Shown here in pieces: positions 22,490 through 34,719 of a DNA stretch of 64,000 nt. Under the pieces are notes generated by a model that was not told the DNA's origin, ran no database searches, and worked only from the letters and a program-made list of their open reading frames with translations. Source of the stretch: Macrotrachela quadricornifera (lineage: Eukaryota > Rotifera > Eurotatoria > Philodinida > Philodinidae); NCBI GenBank assembly GCA_022393335.1, contig JAJEKB010001172.1, positions 1 through 64,000 of the forward strand. The letters run 5' to 3'. The position numbers and the translations under genes are program-made. Numbering within the stretch: position 1 is the stretch's first letter; each line of letters opens with the position of its first letter.

Positions 22490-22584
22490 TTCTGGGACAG
22501 TCGGAAACACTTTTCAGTACTTTATGTGCCGGTCGGTTCATTGGAAAAGAAAGTACTGAAAAAATGTTTCCGACTGTTCCAGAA
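22490..22584. ncRNA. Candidate miRNA-like hairpin (about 33-bp stem)
   Basis: The segment 22490-22523 is almost perfectly complementary to 22550-22584. Shared core: GACAGTCGGAAACA, then TTTTCAGTACTTT on the 5' arm, mirrored as AAAGTACTGAAAA and TGTTTCCGACTGTTC on the 3' arm. Only two or three mismatches are visible, and the loop is about 26 nt. Size and near-perfect pairing fit a pre-miRNA or a very short MITE. There is no evidence of expression. The strand is unknown because both orientations fold. Confidence 0.45.
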
Positions 22585-24200
22585 TTTATTGATTATTGTG
22601 AATTAAGTAAAATATCTATTTATTTTCAAGTATTATTTTTTATAATTTGTATCTATCTATTATCATCATTATTAATTTATATAATTATAATCTTGGTTTA
22701 ATTGTTATTATTATTAAGTGAGACGACAACTATAAGATATATTTTTCCTAGAATGTTAAGTTAAGAGTAAAATAATTTTATCTTTAATGTTGATGAAAAG
22801 CGTTTTAAATCATGTAAAATGAACAAGTAATGATTAGAAAAGAACGTGTAGATATGTGATAAAAATTTATATAATGAATACGATAAAAGCAATAGAAATG
22901 CTTTAAAACAATATATTTTTCTTTTGTATAATGCTGGTAATTAATGTATTTTAATAAAATATATATATAAAAAAATGTGATGACAGTGAATCGTTTATTC
23001 TTTTTATTTTAGAACTGTCATAAGCATTAGAGGATTGTTGAATGATAAAAATGTAAGTGACTTTTACTTTAATAAGTAAAAGTCGCAAAATTTTTTATGA
23101 GAATATTGCGCATATGGATTAACTTTTAAATAATATTTCTTTTCTTTCACTGCAATTTATTTATTTTTTGATGTGATACGGAAGAAACATTATTCTTTGA
23201 CATTTATATTTTTATTATTGAAATTTTCTTGGTTTTACTATTTTGTTTTAAATACATCAAGTTCTATATTTGATCTTTAACTTTTAGATATATCAACTGA
23301 TATGCATTAGACTTCTTTTTTCTTTTTGAAATATATGACTATGTTATTACCATTCTTGTCATGATAGTGATGTTATGCAATCGGTAATGATAAAAAAAAA
23401 ATTTACATTGCGAAATCATTTGGCCACCGGCTTCTCTATATATCCAATTGTAATCATTTTCTAATACGTATAAAATTCCATCAATATAGCAAGAAAACAT
23501 TGAATTTAACTTAATAGAAAAATCGAATTTGTTTATTTTTTTCATCAATCTATTTTAATCTTTATTCAGTTTTTTTTTCTTATAAAAATATAAATGAATA
23601 AAAAGAAATATCAACGAGTAAAAGTCATATTTTATAGAAAGAATCCACCTGTATCAAAACAAAATACGGCTACAAGAAACCAAAAATATTGTTTTTCAAG
23701 CTTTTGCTTACATATCACATGATATCGTGTATCGATTTATAATTAACCGAAAACTTGGAAGTATTATTCATATGATTATACCTCGAAGAATACAATCGTT
23801 CTTCTATTTGATTGTATCAACCCATCACAATATTTTGAATCTTCACATTTGATTTTGTTATTTATTTAAATAAAATTAAATATATTTAACTTTATCAAAT
23901 ATGAAGAAAAGAAGCTTAGTTTAATTAGGTATGCTGTGTTAGACTGAGAAACGCATAATGCTTGTGAAGGCTAAAGAAGGAAGAAAATGTGTTTTTTTCA
24001 CTCGTCTTGTCCTCATACATCCTACGCATAACGTCAAGAAAGAAAGAAAAGAATAAGAAACCGTCCGGGACGCGACACGCATACATTTGCAATAAAATGA
24101 GAATAGATTGATGAAAAGAAAAAGAAAAACTACATCATTATATTATTTTATAAAATAACGTTTAGAGTGAAAATTTCCGACGTATGTACCGGAAAAATTG
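22585..24200. other. Intergenic, upstream of nuclear receptor A
   Basis: No coding exon recognised. The last 250 bp, before the ATG at 24201, are less AT-rich and include a GC-richer patch near 24060-24080, possibly the promoter or 5' UTR. Confidence 0.5.
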
Positions 24201-25401
24201 ATGGAATTGGAAATAAAAATATCAAAAAGAGCGTTATGTACGCCTTTAATTTGTCATATATGTGGTGATAATGCACGTGGTATGAATTTTGATGTGTTAA
24301 CATGTATGTCATGTAAAGCATTTTTTCGAAGACATGCATTACGAGCAACAGTAAGTCAATATTTAATTAAAAAAAAAAATAAAATAATTTTATTTTTTAT
24401 ACAAAATTTATATAGAAAATTCTTCAATGTCTTCTTGATAATGATTGTAATATAACAAAAGAAACACGTGGTGGGTGTGGAGCTTGTCGTTTAAAAAAAT
24501 GTTTTGCACTTGGCATGAATCCAAATTTAATTCGTTCGCCTTATAAGAAATGTATGAAACAATCAACAAATGTTTGTTTATCAGAGGTTAATTTAAAATA
24601 TTTATTTAATTAAATATTCCAAATATTTATTTTCTATAGCCTCAAACACTTGATCTTTTAAATCGTGATCGTTCAACATTAACATTAGATGAATGGAATC
24701 TTCTATCCAATATTATTCATGCATATGATGAACAAAATCTTATTGTACGAACTCAATGTTGCCTTAAAGAACAATCATCTTTACCACCAAAACTTCGTAC
24801 AAAAAAAGTAAATACACTTGAATTAATCGGTTCATTTTATACAGCTATTCAACCATTTATTGAACGTTCTTCATATTTTCATATTTTACCAATCGATACT
24901 CGTAAAACTATTATACAAAATAATTTAAATGGAACAGGCGCTTTTAATTCTTTGTTAGCGGCAGCTGAAGCTAATGTCTTTGATAATGAAATTCATGTAG
25001 CTATGTGTAATGAAATTTATGGAGCTGATTATGTTAAAGAAGGTCATCGTCTAATAATGCGAATAGAACCAAATAGGACTTTATTGAAAATTATGCTTAT
25101 GATTTTATCATTTTCAAGTAATTGTTCTATTGTTGTGTATGATCGTTCAATAGGTTTGATCAATATATCTACGATAGAATCGTTGAATCTTATCCGTATT
25201 CAAAATATATTAGCCACTATGTTATGGAAATATTTAGTTTATCAATATGGATATGCAGGAGCTGTAAAATGTTTTGTTCATCTTGTTAAGAACTATTTAG
25301 ATCTACTAAATCGTGTACATGAAAATGTTAATGCACAACACCGCCAAATGGTTGATATTATTGTCGAAAGATCAACGCATTCATTAGTGTTAAATAATTA
25401 G
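24201..25401 (+). CDS. Nuclear receptor A (divergent zinc-finger DBD plus LBD-like region)
   Basis: Ligand-regulated-type transcription factor. Exons: 24201-24350, 24416-24586 and 24640-25401; 360 aa. The DBD starts almost at the N-terminus. Finger 1 uses C18, C21, C35 and C38 (CHICGDNARGMNFDVL, then [10 protein letters not shown]). Finger 2 uses C55, C61, C71 and C74 (ITKETRGGCGACRLKKCF). Spacing C-x2-C-x13-C-x2-C and C-x5-C-x9-C-x2-C is the canonical nuclear receptor pattern. The P-box reads CMSCKA rather than the usual CEGCKG/A, so the half-site preference may differ. The C-terminal 250 residues are helical and resemble a degenerate ligand-binding domain; I see no clear AF-2 helix. It is paralogous to the receptor at 46.0-47.2 kb, with both introns at equivalent positions. 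No known orthologue group is assignable. Confidence 0.92.
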
Positions 25402-25907
25402 ATATGTTGGTTGTAATATTTAATACATGATTAAATCGATATTTGTTTAAATATATTGAGAAAAAAAGTCGTTACTTTCCGTTTTTTATTGTTTGTCAAA
25501 TAAATGAATCAATGCATATGATTTCTAAATTTATTCTTTCTTTTTCTTTCTTATTCCCTTGTTTTCTTAATCTAATTCTGTGCCACACCTTTGTAAAACA
25601 AAATATGATTGAAGATAAAATTTACTTTTTTTTTATATGTAAAAAAAAATAGAATGAAAGTAACAAACAGAATAACGTACTTTGTCTGAAAGACAAATAT
25701 TTATTTATACCGAGTGTTGCAAAAGCTTTGCGAAATTTTTATTTTACGTGTATTTCATTTTGAGAAAATGATAAAACCTTGATTCGTGTATGAAAAGATG
25801 CGCTGTGAAAAGCTCTATAAAAACTAGAAAAATATTTTTGTAGACTTATTCTGATGATTTTCCCATATTCGATATGAACAATCTACATGATAGTGTTCAG
25901 AGCTGGG
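25402..25907. other. Nuclear receptor A 3' flank
   Basis: Probable 3' UTR and spacer. Frames here (for example 25443-25652) are low-complexity Phe/Lys-rich sequence without a domain. Confidence 0.5.
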
Positions 25908-26610
25908 CAACTCAACTTAATTCCCTGGATTAAAAGTTCAATTCAATCATTGAATTGAACTCAAATCAACTCAGTCTTATTACAAAATTCTATATAGAAA
26001 ATTTTGTCTGAATTGATTCTTATCTGAACCCGTTAAAAAGTGTTTATTATTGTTTATCATGTGAAAAAATTGTTTTGTTTGCAAGAAAGTACAACAGCAT
26101 AATCAACAACTTTGAACCAACCAATCAATAAACAAAATGTTAAATAAGAAGAAAGAAAAGTAACAAAGAAAAAACTGACAAAATTTGGTAAAAATAGTGT
26201 TCCAAAGCATATTAGTACAGATCCCAATTGCATTTGAGCATCTTTAATTATTGTAAAACAGTTATCAGTGTATTGCAAAATGTAGCAGATAAAACTTATA
26301 AACGCACCGAATAGATAGATAGAGAAAATAGTAATAAGATTAAGGAATTACAATGGAAAATAAATATCCAGATATTTGCGTATGTATTGAAACGTATATT
26401 AAAACAGCCATGTTGATATAACAGACTTCGATAGCAATAACAAGTATTTTGGCAAATCATAATTATGTAGTGACTGTTTTCAATTTTATTATATTAATTA
26501 ATAATACAGCAAAATTTTACATTATGTACTTGAGTTGAGTTGAATTCATTTCATTGGTCTTGAAAAAAATATTTCAACTCAACTCAATTCAATTCATTTC
26601 AATTAAAAAA
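25908..26610. repeat. Low-complexity inverted CAACT/TTGAA-rich segments
   Basis: Segments rich in CAACTCAA and TTGAATTGAA near 25908-25975 and 26530-26602 are in opposite orientation and partly complementary, bounding about 600 bp. The motifs are simple enough that convergence is possible. No transposase frame lies between them. Confidence 0.35.
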
Positions 26611-26804
26611 AGGCATACATTTATTTGAGCAATAAAAATACTTAAATGAGCAATAATTAAAATACGAATTAGCAATAATCTTCGAGCAATAAAAAAGTCC
26701 TATTCAAGCAGTTTTTTATTATGAAATGTGTAATAAATAATTCATCAAATAGCAATATTAATTTGACATTTTAGCAATAAAAAAAAGGAAAAACTCTAAT
26801 TTTT

Positions 26805-27275
26805 CTCTTTCTCGTAGAGAAGAGTCTTTCTAACATAAATTGTCTGCTTGCTTGCTTGATTACTTGTGTGTCCGCACAAGGTCAAAAAAACATTCTATTA
26901 ATATTTTCAATAAAGCTTAATCAAAGGGTAATATGAGTCGAGGAATACGAATCTGGTGTTAGTTTTTCGAAATTTTTTTCGGATCCATTTTTGTACACAA
27001 AGAACCAGTTTTTTTTACGAAAAAAAATTTTTTTATAAGGGTTCATCGAAGGGTAATCGAGGACGAGGAATTCAAATCTGAAATTAGTTGCATAAAAATT
27101 TTTTGAAGTTCAATTTTTGAAACAAACGACAAATTTTTAACAAAAAGCATTTATTTCTATGAAGTTTGGTGAAAGGCAGTTGAGGTCGAGGAACTTCAAT
27201 CTGGCTTCGGTTTTTTTAATTTTATAAATGAATAGCATGACGGTAGTCTAGAAACACAATTTCTACGAGAAAGAG
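26805..27275. mobile_element. Putative MITE-like element with internal diverged tandem units
   Basis: A 14-bp perfect inverted pair, CTCTTTCTCGTAGA (26805-26818) and its complement (27262-27275), extends imperfectly inward for about ten more bases. Between them three diverged units of about 115-135 bp begin near 26930, 27045 and 27180. Each has a GTCGAGGAA/GACGAGGAA core, a CAAATCTG/CGAATCTG stretch and then a T-rich tail. There is no coding capacity. A non-autonomous transposon or a small satellite cluster are the alternatives. Confidence 0.45.
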
Positions 27276-27715
27276 CTGAGCGAGTCTTTGGACAAGCATT
27301 ACTTGTTTTAACTATGTACTATGAAAATACGATAAGTACAATCCAATGTTAATTCACATTTGATTCCACCAGTATTAAATTTTTATTTGTATGAATCTAA
27401 TTGAGTTTCTAATTAACCATAACTTTGACATTTTTAGATGAATAATGGAAATAAAAAAAAACATTTTCAGGTTTGCTTGAATAGCATCTATATCTAGATG
27501 GTAATGGATAATCTGGCGATTTACATTTTCAATAAACCTAATACCAAATTTTTTTTATTTTAGTGAACTCATACCACAAAAGATATCGTTATTATTTACA
27601 TTTATCAAGAATTCAATTAATAAGGTGATTGGAATAGCGTTGGTCAATCAACAAACAAATAGAAGTCTTTTATGTCAACATTATTAAAAAACACAAATAT
27701 TCTTTTGAAAATTCG

Positions 27716-28538
27716 AATCTATGTTGTCGTCGAAACCAAAATACAGTCTAGTTCGAAATTCGTCTAGTTGAAATTAGCATTTTAATTTCGTCTGGACTGA
27801 AGTGGAATTCTGAGTACGACAAAAATGATAATGAGTGAAAGTAGAAATCGAGTTTCGGCTGGACAAAACTGAACTTATTTTTTTAATGAATAGAAAACGA
27901 CAAAAAGAAGGAAAGAATTTAAGGATATTTTTATTTTATTTTATTTTATCTAACAAATGAATTTAACAAATAGCGCAATTTTCAAGCTAATCCACTCCAT
28001 GTTTGAATAATTTCGCATCACAAATATTTTGGATCGGTGTTGGTTCAATCGACTAGATGTATTTCTTTTCCAACACAACGATGTATATTAAAATTATTTA
28101 CAGTACTATTTAACCTATCATGATGTAATTATTATAAATTTGCTGTTTGATAACACTTTTTTTTACGATATTTTTCATACAATGTCTTATAAAAGCTCAT
28201 CTCATGATTATCAATTTCAACAATTGTTGAAATAGACGCTATCATTTGTTTTGCAATTTCATCTATGGCTCCCTCAATTATTGAACAAATTGAATTAACC
28301 ATCAATCAGGAGACAGAAATAAACAAATTTATTAATACTACTCACCAATAGTTTACCGTTTACTCTTCATTAAAAATATAATTTCAATTTTGTCGAGTCC
28401 AAATTCAAATTCTAATTTCATCCATTATCGTTTTAGTCGTACTCAGAATTCTGCTGTAGTCTTGACAGAATTAGAATTTCAATTTCGACTGGATGAATTC
28501 CGAATGAGACTGCATTCTAACTTCGACCACAACATATA
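27716..28538. mobile_element. Non-autonomous DNA-transposon-like element with about 150-bp terminal inverted repeats
   Basis: The left arm, about 27716-27874, is reverse-complementary to about 28386-28538. Clear matching blocks include the GGAATTCTGAGTACGAC core near 27810 and its complement near 28437-28453, the outer TATGTTGT-GTCGAA ends, and GACAAAA-TGAA near the inner ends. By eye the arms are about 75% identical. The centre has no transposase frame; the 74-codon frame at 28390-28614 lies in the right arm and is not protein-like. A precise target-site duplication was not resolved. Confidence 0.65.
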
Positions 28539-29646
28539 TATTAATATCATTATTATGAATCTTAAATCACTAACATTTCTTACTAATTTTGCATTATTTG
28601 AAACAATCGACTGAATAATGTGTTTCTTGAAAACTACACTCCTCTTGATATAAGGAAAACTTTGATAATTGATGAAATGAGAATATATTACGTAATTTTA
28701 TGATTTTTACTGTCATTAAGCATGGAATTTTTGCATTTCTACTGTGAAAATATATCAAAACAAATGCAAATAACGCATTAGTGGATGATAATAATAATTT
28801 AAAATTCATAAAAACGATAGAAATCGAAATAAATGTATAAAAAAATGTTACAGATTGTTTTCTGACAGTAAAGCTTTCAAGTGTACTCTAGAAAAACACT
28901 AAATTGTTCATAAAATTTCTTTAAGAAGACAAGAATCATTTTCAGCATATGCGTATTTTATTCAATATAGATCTATGGAGTAAGTCAAAACTCTAGGGAT
29001 ATAAAGATGATCATGGTCGCTCCATTGGTAATTGGTGTAGCCCATAGCTAAACTTTTTTCTTTAATTTGACTTGGTTAAGTTAATTTATTAAATTGTTTG
29101 GCTGAGTCCTTAATATTAAATATTAATTTTTTTCTAGTTAATCGTTTATTCCCTACCCTAGTATGAATAAAACATAGCATTGTTCGAGTAATTTAAGAGA
29201 GGGTTTTTTGCTAACTGTCTGATTGTTCCGAACATTAGCTTACTTGTACCGATCAAATAAAAAAGAGAAATACTCAAAGATTGAAACATTCGAAGAAAAC
29301 TTGATTTGATAAAGTTATTGAATAAAGATGTCATTATCATACCATCAATCTCAAATTTAATATTGATTAATTGTTATATCAAAATTTTTTCTTTTTCATC
29401 AATTAAAGTATAATTCAGTTATGACAGCTCCATTTCTTAAAATTTATTTATTAAGAAAATATCTAGAAGTCTCCATTTTAGATCTCGCACAACATAGAAG
29501 AAATCTTGCGAAATACTTGTTCTTCATCTTCAAACATTTGTCAGTTATTACGCCATTCTTACAAGTAATATAAGAATAAATATAACCTGTATATATATAT
29601 ATATATCGTAATAAATCGCGTTTCATTACCTTTCGAAACAAAAGCT
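28539..29646. other. Intergenic, upstream of PhyH gene
   Basis: No coding exon recognised. Short minus-strand frames at 28594-28809, 29158-29340 and 29444-29641 lack any domain. A TA dinucleotide run lies near 29590-29606, shortly before the start codon of the next gene. Confidence 0.5.
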
Positions 29647-30787
29647 ATGGAAACTTCATATACTATTGATGACAAAGGTATACGAATTGATCATTTAACA
29701 TTAACACCACGTTATTCAGTAACAAATGATGAAAGTTTAAATGATGGTATTATCTATTTGAATGAACATGGTTATGCAGTTTTTAGTGATGTTTTATCTC
29801 AAGATGAAATTAATTTTAATAAAGAATTGTTATGGAAATTTTTCGAAAATATTCCTGGACGTCGTTTTCGACGTGATGATCCTTCAACATGGTCAGATCG
29901 TTGGTAAAAAATAGAGAATTTAAAAAAATTTTTTTTGTATGATTATTTTTATAATTATTCTAGGCCAGGTTATACTTCTCATGGTGTTGTAAATAAATGT
30001 GGTATTGGTCAATCTGATTTTATGTGGAATATTCGTTCAAATAGAAATATAAAACGTGTGTATTCTTATATATGGAATACAAATCAATTATTAGTTTCTT
30101 TTGATGGTTGTGGTGTTTATCGTGATTGGCGTTATGATTCAAAATGGAAAACAAAATCTGGATGGTATCATGTTGATCAAAATCCAGTAATGAAACCTGA
30201 TCGATGTTGTGTACAAGGTTTTGTATCTTTAACTAATCAAAATGAAACAACTGGTGGTTTGATTGTTGTTCCATATACACATTTACGTTTTGCCGAATTA
30301 AATGGTATAGGTAATCGACCAAAAGATTTTGTTATGATACGAAGTACTCATCGAATTCTTGATCGAGGTCAAGCAATTGGAAAACTTATACATTGTCAAC
30401 CAGGTGATCTTGTTGTATGGGATAGTCGTCTTGTACATTGTAATTCACCAGCATTTTCAACTGAAGAACGACAAGAAAATCAACCTGTAGATTTTTTACG
30501 AATTGTTGCTTATGTTAGTATGAGTCCAACAACATTTGTACGTGGATATACACTTGAAGAATTTCGAAGAAAACGAAAATTATTAGCAGAAAATAATTGT
30601 ACATTAACACACTGGAGTACAGAATTAACACAAGCAAGTAAGTTAAAAAATAAAATAATTTATTTAATTACAAAATTTTTCTTTTTCTTTAGGTTCGAGT
30701 GTTAATTTATCTAAAGTATCATTAAAAAAACTTGATGCCTATCAACGTGCACTCTTATTTGGTACAGATGTTGACGCTGATGAATAA
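29647..30787 (+). CDS. Phytanoyl-CoA dioxygenase (PhyH) family Fe(II)/2-oxoglutarate oxygenase
   Basis: Member of the PhyH family of iron- and 2-oxoglutarate-dependent hydroxylases; the substrate cannot be predicted. Exons: 29647-29903, 29964-30637 and 30693-30787; 341 aa. The metal facial triad is visible as H155-x-D157 in GWYHVDQNP and distal H244 in RLVHCNSP. A following basic stretch, FLRIVAYVSM, is a candidate for 2-oxoglutarate binding. ETTGGLIVVPYTHL and GDLVVWDSR are typical double-stranded beta-helix segments. No obvious PTS2 or mitochondrial targeting peptide is seen at the N-terminus, unlike peroxisomal phytanoyl-CoA hydroxylase, so a role in phytanate oxidation should not be assumed. 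The start is the first ATG of a well-conserved reading frame. Confidence 0.88.
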
Positions 30788-32776
30788 ATAGATTTTTATT
30801 ATTATCTTCTATGATTTGTTTAATAAAATTGTTTCAGCTAATAGCTGTGTCGAATTGATGTAACATATTTATTTTTAAAAATCATTATTAAATAGTTTTT
30901 GCTTTATAAATAACACGTTAAATCATTAAAAATCTTTGTAGAAGGTTACATTTTCTTAAGTAAATATTCATCATTTTACTTTTTAAAATAAAATATTCAC
31001 ATTTTAAATTGACCCCACACATATCTCTAATGGCAATATACTTCCTATCATTGACATTTGAAATATTCTGACAAGAAAATGTTACAATAATATCGATTAG
31101 CAAGATATCTATTTTATAATATATATAAAGTTCATTGAATATCTTTACAGAACAAATTACATAGATTCATTTAAATAATTAGCTTTTACTATTATACCGT
31201 AAAAGACAGAAAACGATGTTCAATTATAAATGCGAAGTATTGTATAGACTGTTCTTGATCAAAGTATATGCATGTACATATCTGATGAGATTACAATGTC
31301 ATGATAGTCCATTAATGGCGATTTTCTTTGCCATTAAATATTTATATCTTCAAAAAAAAGAAACAATGATCATTTATAAGCATATAAATCATTTATATTG
31401 ATTTTTTTTTATTTCATCTTTAAACCTTGTACGTGAGTCTTATGGAATGTTTATTCGTTCATGTTTCAAATTAATCTTATTAGAAATGATCACTCACATA
31501 CATGTTGTTGTTCATATTATATAATCGATAGTACTATGTTGAAGTGTCTCGAGGCGATACATCTATTGCAAAAGAGCATATAATGTGATGTGCAATCACT
31601 GGTAAAACACCAACAGTACCGTATACTCATGTCGTCATATAATATCGCAGCTGTCAATCACTAATATTGTTCGCTTATAAGATGGTACTATTCATTTGAT
31701 TTTTTTTGTATTGCCATTGGTGACAGAGAGAGAGAAAGAGCAGATGTGTAAATATTCAATTGTCATTATAGGTAAGATAAAAAATAACCCTCATTTGTTC
31801 AAAATGGAAAAATGAATTAGCATCGTTTTTCTATGATATAAAAAAAAAAAGAAAAAGAAAGAACATAATCTTTTGCGTATGTATGTGCGTGTATGTATCA
31901 CAAAGTGATTATTTGTCATATGATTTGTACAAACAATAATCGGACGCAAGAGGAAAAAAAAGAATCTCTTTCCGCTGTTCGTGTATGAATGTATGATGTA
32001 AATATTGGAGAAAAGAATGAGTGCAAGTAACGCGGAAATTCGAGACGATTATCCGCAATCATTGCTACACTGCCATGTTGTAAGTTCTACTAGTAAATGA
32101 TGCGATTCATTTGGTTAGTGTACATGCTATACGATCAATAGTTATTTATCATCAAGTTTGTATTGTGCTTATTTTAATACGTTAATACTTTAATTTGAAT
32201 TAATAATGATATGTTTGATTTTGATTTATTTCTAATATGTTAATTTACAGACGAATCTAATAAATGACGTAAATAGCTTTTAATATTAACTAATTGAACT
32301 TGAAAGGTATAATTTTTCGAGTGTACTTTTGATCAATCGATCATTTATATATGTTTAAGAAACATGTAAGCGAAAGTTTATTATATATATATGGCATCGA
32401 ATACGATAAATTGTATGTCTGTCTCGACAGTAGAATAAGCAAAAAAAAAAAAAAAAGAATCGAACCACATCGTTCCCATCGTATGTACTTTTATGTTCAC
32501 TTGATGAGAAACAGTCGTCACGTTGGTAGTATGTTGATTGTAATGAAAGGAGGAGACTAACTGTGCGACAGAGTGACGCCCATACTGTTTCAATCATGTT
32601 GACGGCTCCCTTTTTTTTAAGTTGAAATATCGAATTTATATCTATATAGTGGCAAGCCTGCTCATTGTTTATATGTTAGTACAGTTGACAATTGCTACCG
32701 GTGATGTTGACTGTTAAATCAAAAGAATATTGATCAATTTATTTTTTTTAATTTATTTCTAGATAATAATGTAAAT
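30788..32776. other. Intergenic region
   Basis: About 2 kb without a supported exon. Small frames on both strands at 32351-32597 overlap each other around a poly-A/poly-T tract and are not protein-like. The final few hundred bases presumably hold the promoter and 5' UTR of the membrane-protein gene. Confidence 0.5.
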
Positions 32777-34491
32777 ATGTTAAACATACATATGCCATGC
32801 TATGCCATGTTTGTTCGAGTGCTTTTTGTTTATTTTTTTATTTTTATTAGCCAAATATTGGCTTCTTGTCCTTATATTCGTACATCTGTTATATTAGCTG
32901 AATGTGTATTTGATACAAATTTTTATATATCACTTGGTGCACATATTTTTAATTCAAATTCAATTGATATTACTGGTCAATATTCATTTAATAATAATAA
33001 TAATAATACTGAAAGTCTCATTAGTAATACACTTATATATAATTTGGGTAATCGTTGGATGTTACTTGTACCTTTATTACTTAAATGTTCTCATCAACCT
33101 GTTAATTTAACATTTACTGAATGTCAATATACAATGCAACAACGTACACATATGAGTAAATCACCATCAATCGCAGAATATATGACAACTCAATTGAGTG
33201 TTATTAATATTACTAATCATGGTATGCAATCCGTTCTTTTCTTACAACCAGGTTTGTTAAAATAAATTTTTTTAATACTAATTAATACTGAATCTTTTTT
33301 TTGTGTGTATTAGGAGACATAACACTTCGTTCATGTAAAGCATATGATTGTTCTAAACAAGTTGTCTATTTAACAGCATCAAATGAAACATTTAATTTTA
33401 AAATAAATTATGAAAAACCTATTGGAACAAAATGTCAATTTGATGATGATTGTACTAATAAATATTCTTTAACAAATCTTATACAATGTGATCAAATTTT
33501 ACAAACATGTCAATGTTTTGATGATAATATAGCAACAATTGATATATCAGGTATTGGACGTTTATGTACAGATTCAATAGATCGAAGTAATTGTACAAAA
33601 TCTCCTCAACGTTGTTTACAATGGTGTAATGAAAGTCAAACATCTTATTGTATTTGTCCAAAATATACACGTAAAGTAAGAAAAATTAATGGAGTTTTTG
33701 ATTGTGAATTAGAACCAACAGGTATATGTCGATTTAATGATGAAAATATTATTGGAATAAATATAAGAAAATGTCCAACAGGTAAGATAAAAATTTTTTT
33801 AATAATAAATTTAAAAAAAAATTTTTTAATAGGAACTGTATGTGATGGGAATCGATGTCGACCATTAACAATATTTCGACAAAAGTATGAAGATTTAACA
33901 AATGAATATATACTTTCTTCAACAACATCCTTATTAAATTTATTATCTTCAACAAAAAAACAAATTAATCAAACATCAATTAATTTTATTCATATTTTAA
34001 TTACAATAGCTATTGCTAGTCTATTAATTTTTATACTTATTATATTTATTATTGCAATGCTTATTAAATCACGTCGACTTCGTATATTATCATCATCAGA
34101 AGATAAAGTTTCATCATCTTCATTTGCACAATCAACATCAACAGCTATATCAACTGATTTTACTAATGAAATTTATCAATTTAAACAACAACCAAATCTA
34201 TCAACTAATCATTCAAAACAATATGGAAATTATTTAACAACAAAACCAACATTTATTCATGGACTAGTACCACAAACAAATTTATCACCTCGTTTTCATC
34301 GACAATATCAAGGTTTTGATGAACAACAACGACGAGCACCATTACATATACAATCACCATCATTATCACATATCAAACCATCTATTGACCATGGTTTATT
34401 AACAACAAATAAATATAATCATATGAAAAAACAAACAGATTTACCTAGAATAACACGTTTACAAAATGGAGATGTTCTTATTTCAGCATAG
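32777..34491 (+). CDS. Single-pass type I membrane protein with cysteine-rich ectodomain, unknown function
   Basis: I do not recognise the family. Exons: 32777-33251, 33314-33781 and 33833-34491; 533 aa. A hydrophobic signal peptide (about residues 12-29, FVRVLFVYFFIFISQILA) is followed by an ectodomain with many N-glycosylation sequons (NNT, NLT, NIT, NET, NCT). Paired cysteines resemble short EGF-like or knottin-like units (CQFDDDCTNK; CQCFDD; CLQWCNESQTSYCICP; CDGNRC). A transmembrane helix lies near 366-392 (FIHILITIAIASLLIFILII), then a basic stop-transfer (KSRRLR) and a 140-residue Ser/Gln-rich cytoplasmic tail with several tyrosines. This suggests a cell-surface receptor or adhesion protein (inference). 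The 51-nt intron 33782-33832 is in frame with no stop and could be retained, adding 17 hydrophobic residues. Confidence 0.82.
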
Positions 34492-34719
34492 AAATATTTT
34501 TTGTTGTTATTATTATTGTTTGTTGTTGTTTTTGTTGTTTTGTCATTTTATGTAATTAAGATTTCAAAAAAAAAACTAAAATAATCATTTTAATGTGTTG
34601 ATAAAGGAAATTTTTTAGTTATTTAATTATCATATAATAAGCAGAGAATAAATAATTTCTCGTACAGATACTACCAAGGATAATGACGACATAAAAAATA
34701 TTTTGTCGTTCTTTTTCTA

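Noticed and set aside
22148..22541. Open frames on both strands with protein-like stretches
   Set aside because: Short, mutually overlapping or broken by stops, partly overlapping the hairpin, and without recognisable similarity; possibly remnants but not supportable as a gene.
29935..29963. Start of the 256-codon frame in the PhyH gene
   Set aside because: The apparent ATG lies in the intron. The conserved frame begins at 29647 and joins through 29903/29964.
32351..32597. Overlapping frames on both strands around a poly-A/T tract
   Set aside because: Three frames over the same bases with no domain; shadows created by low stop density.
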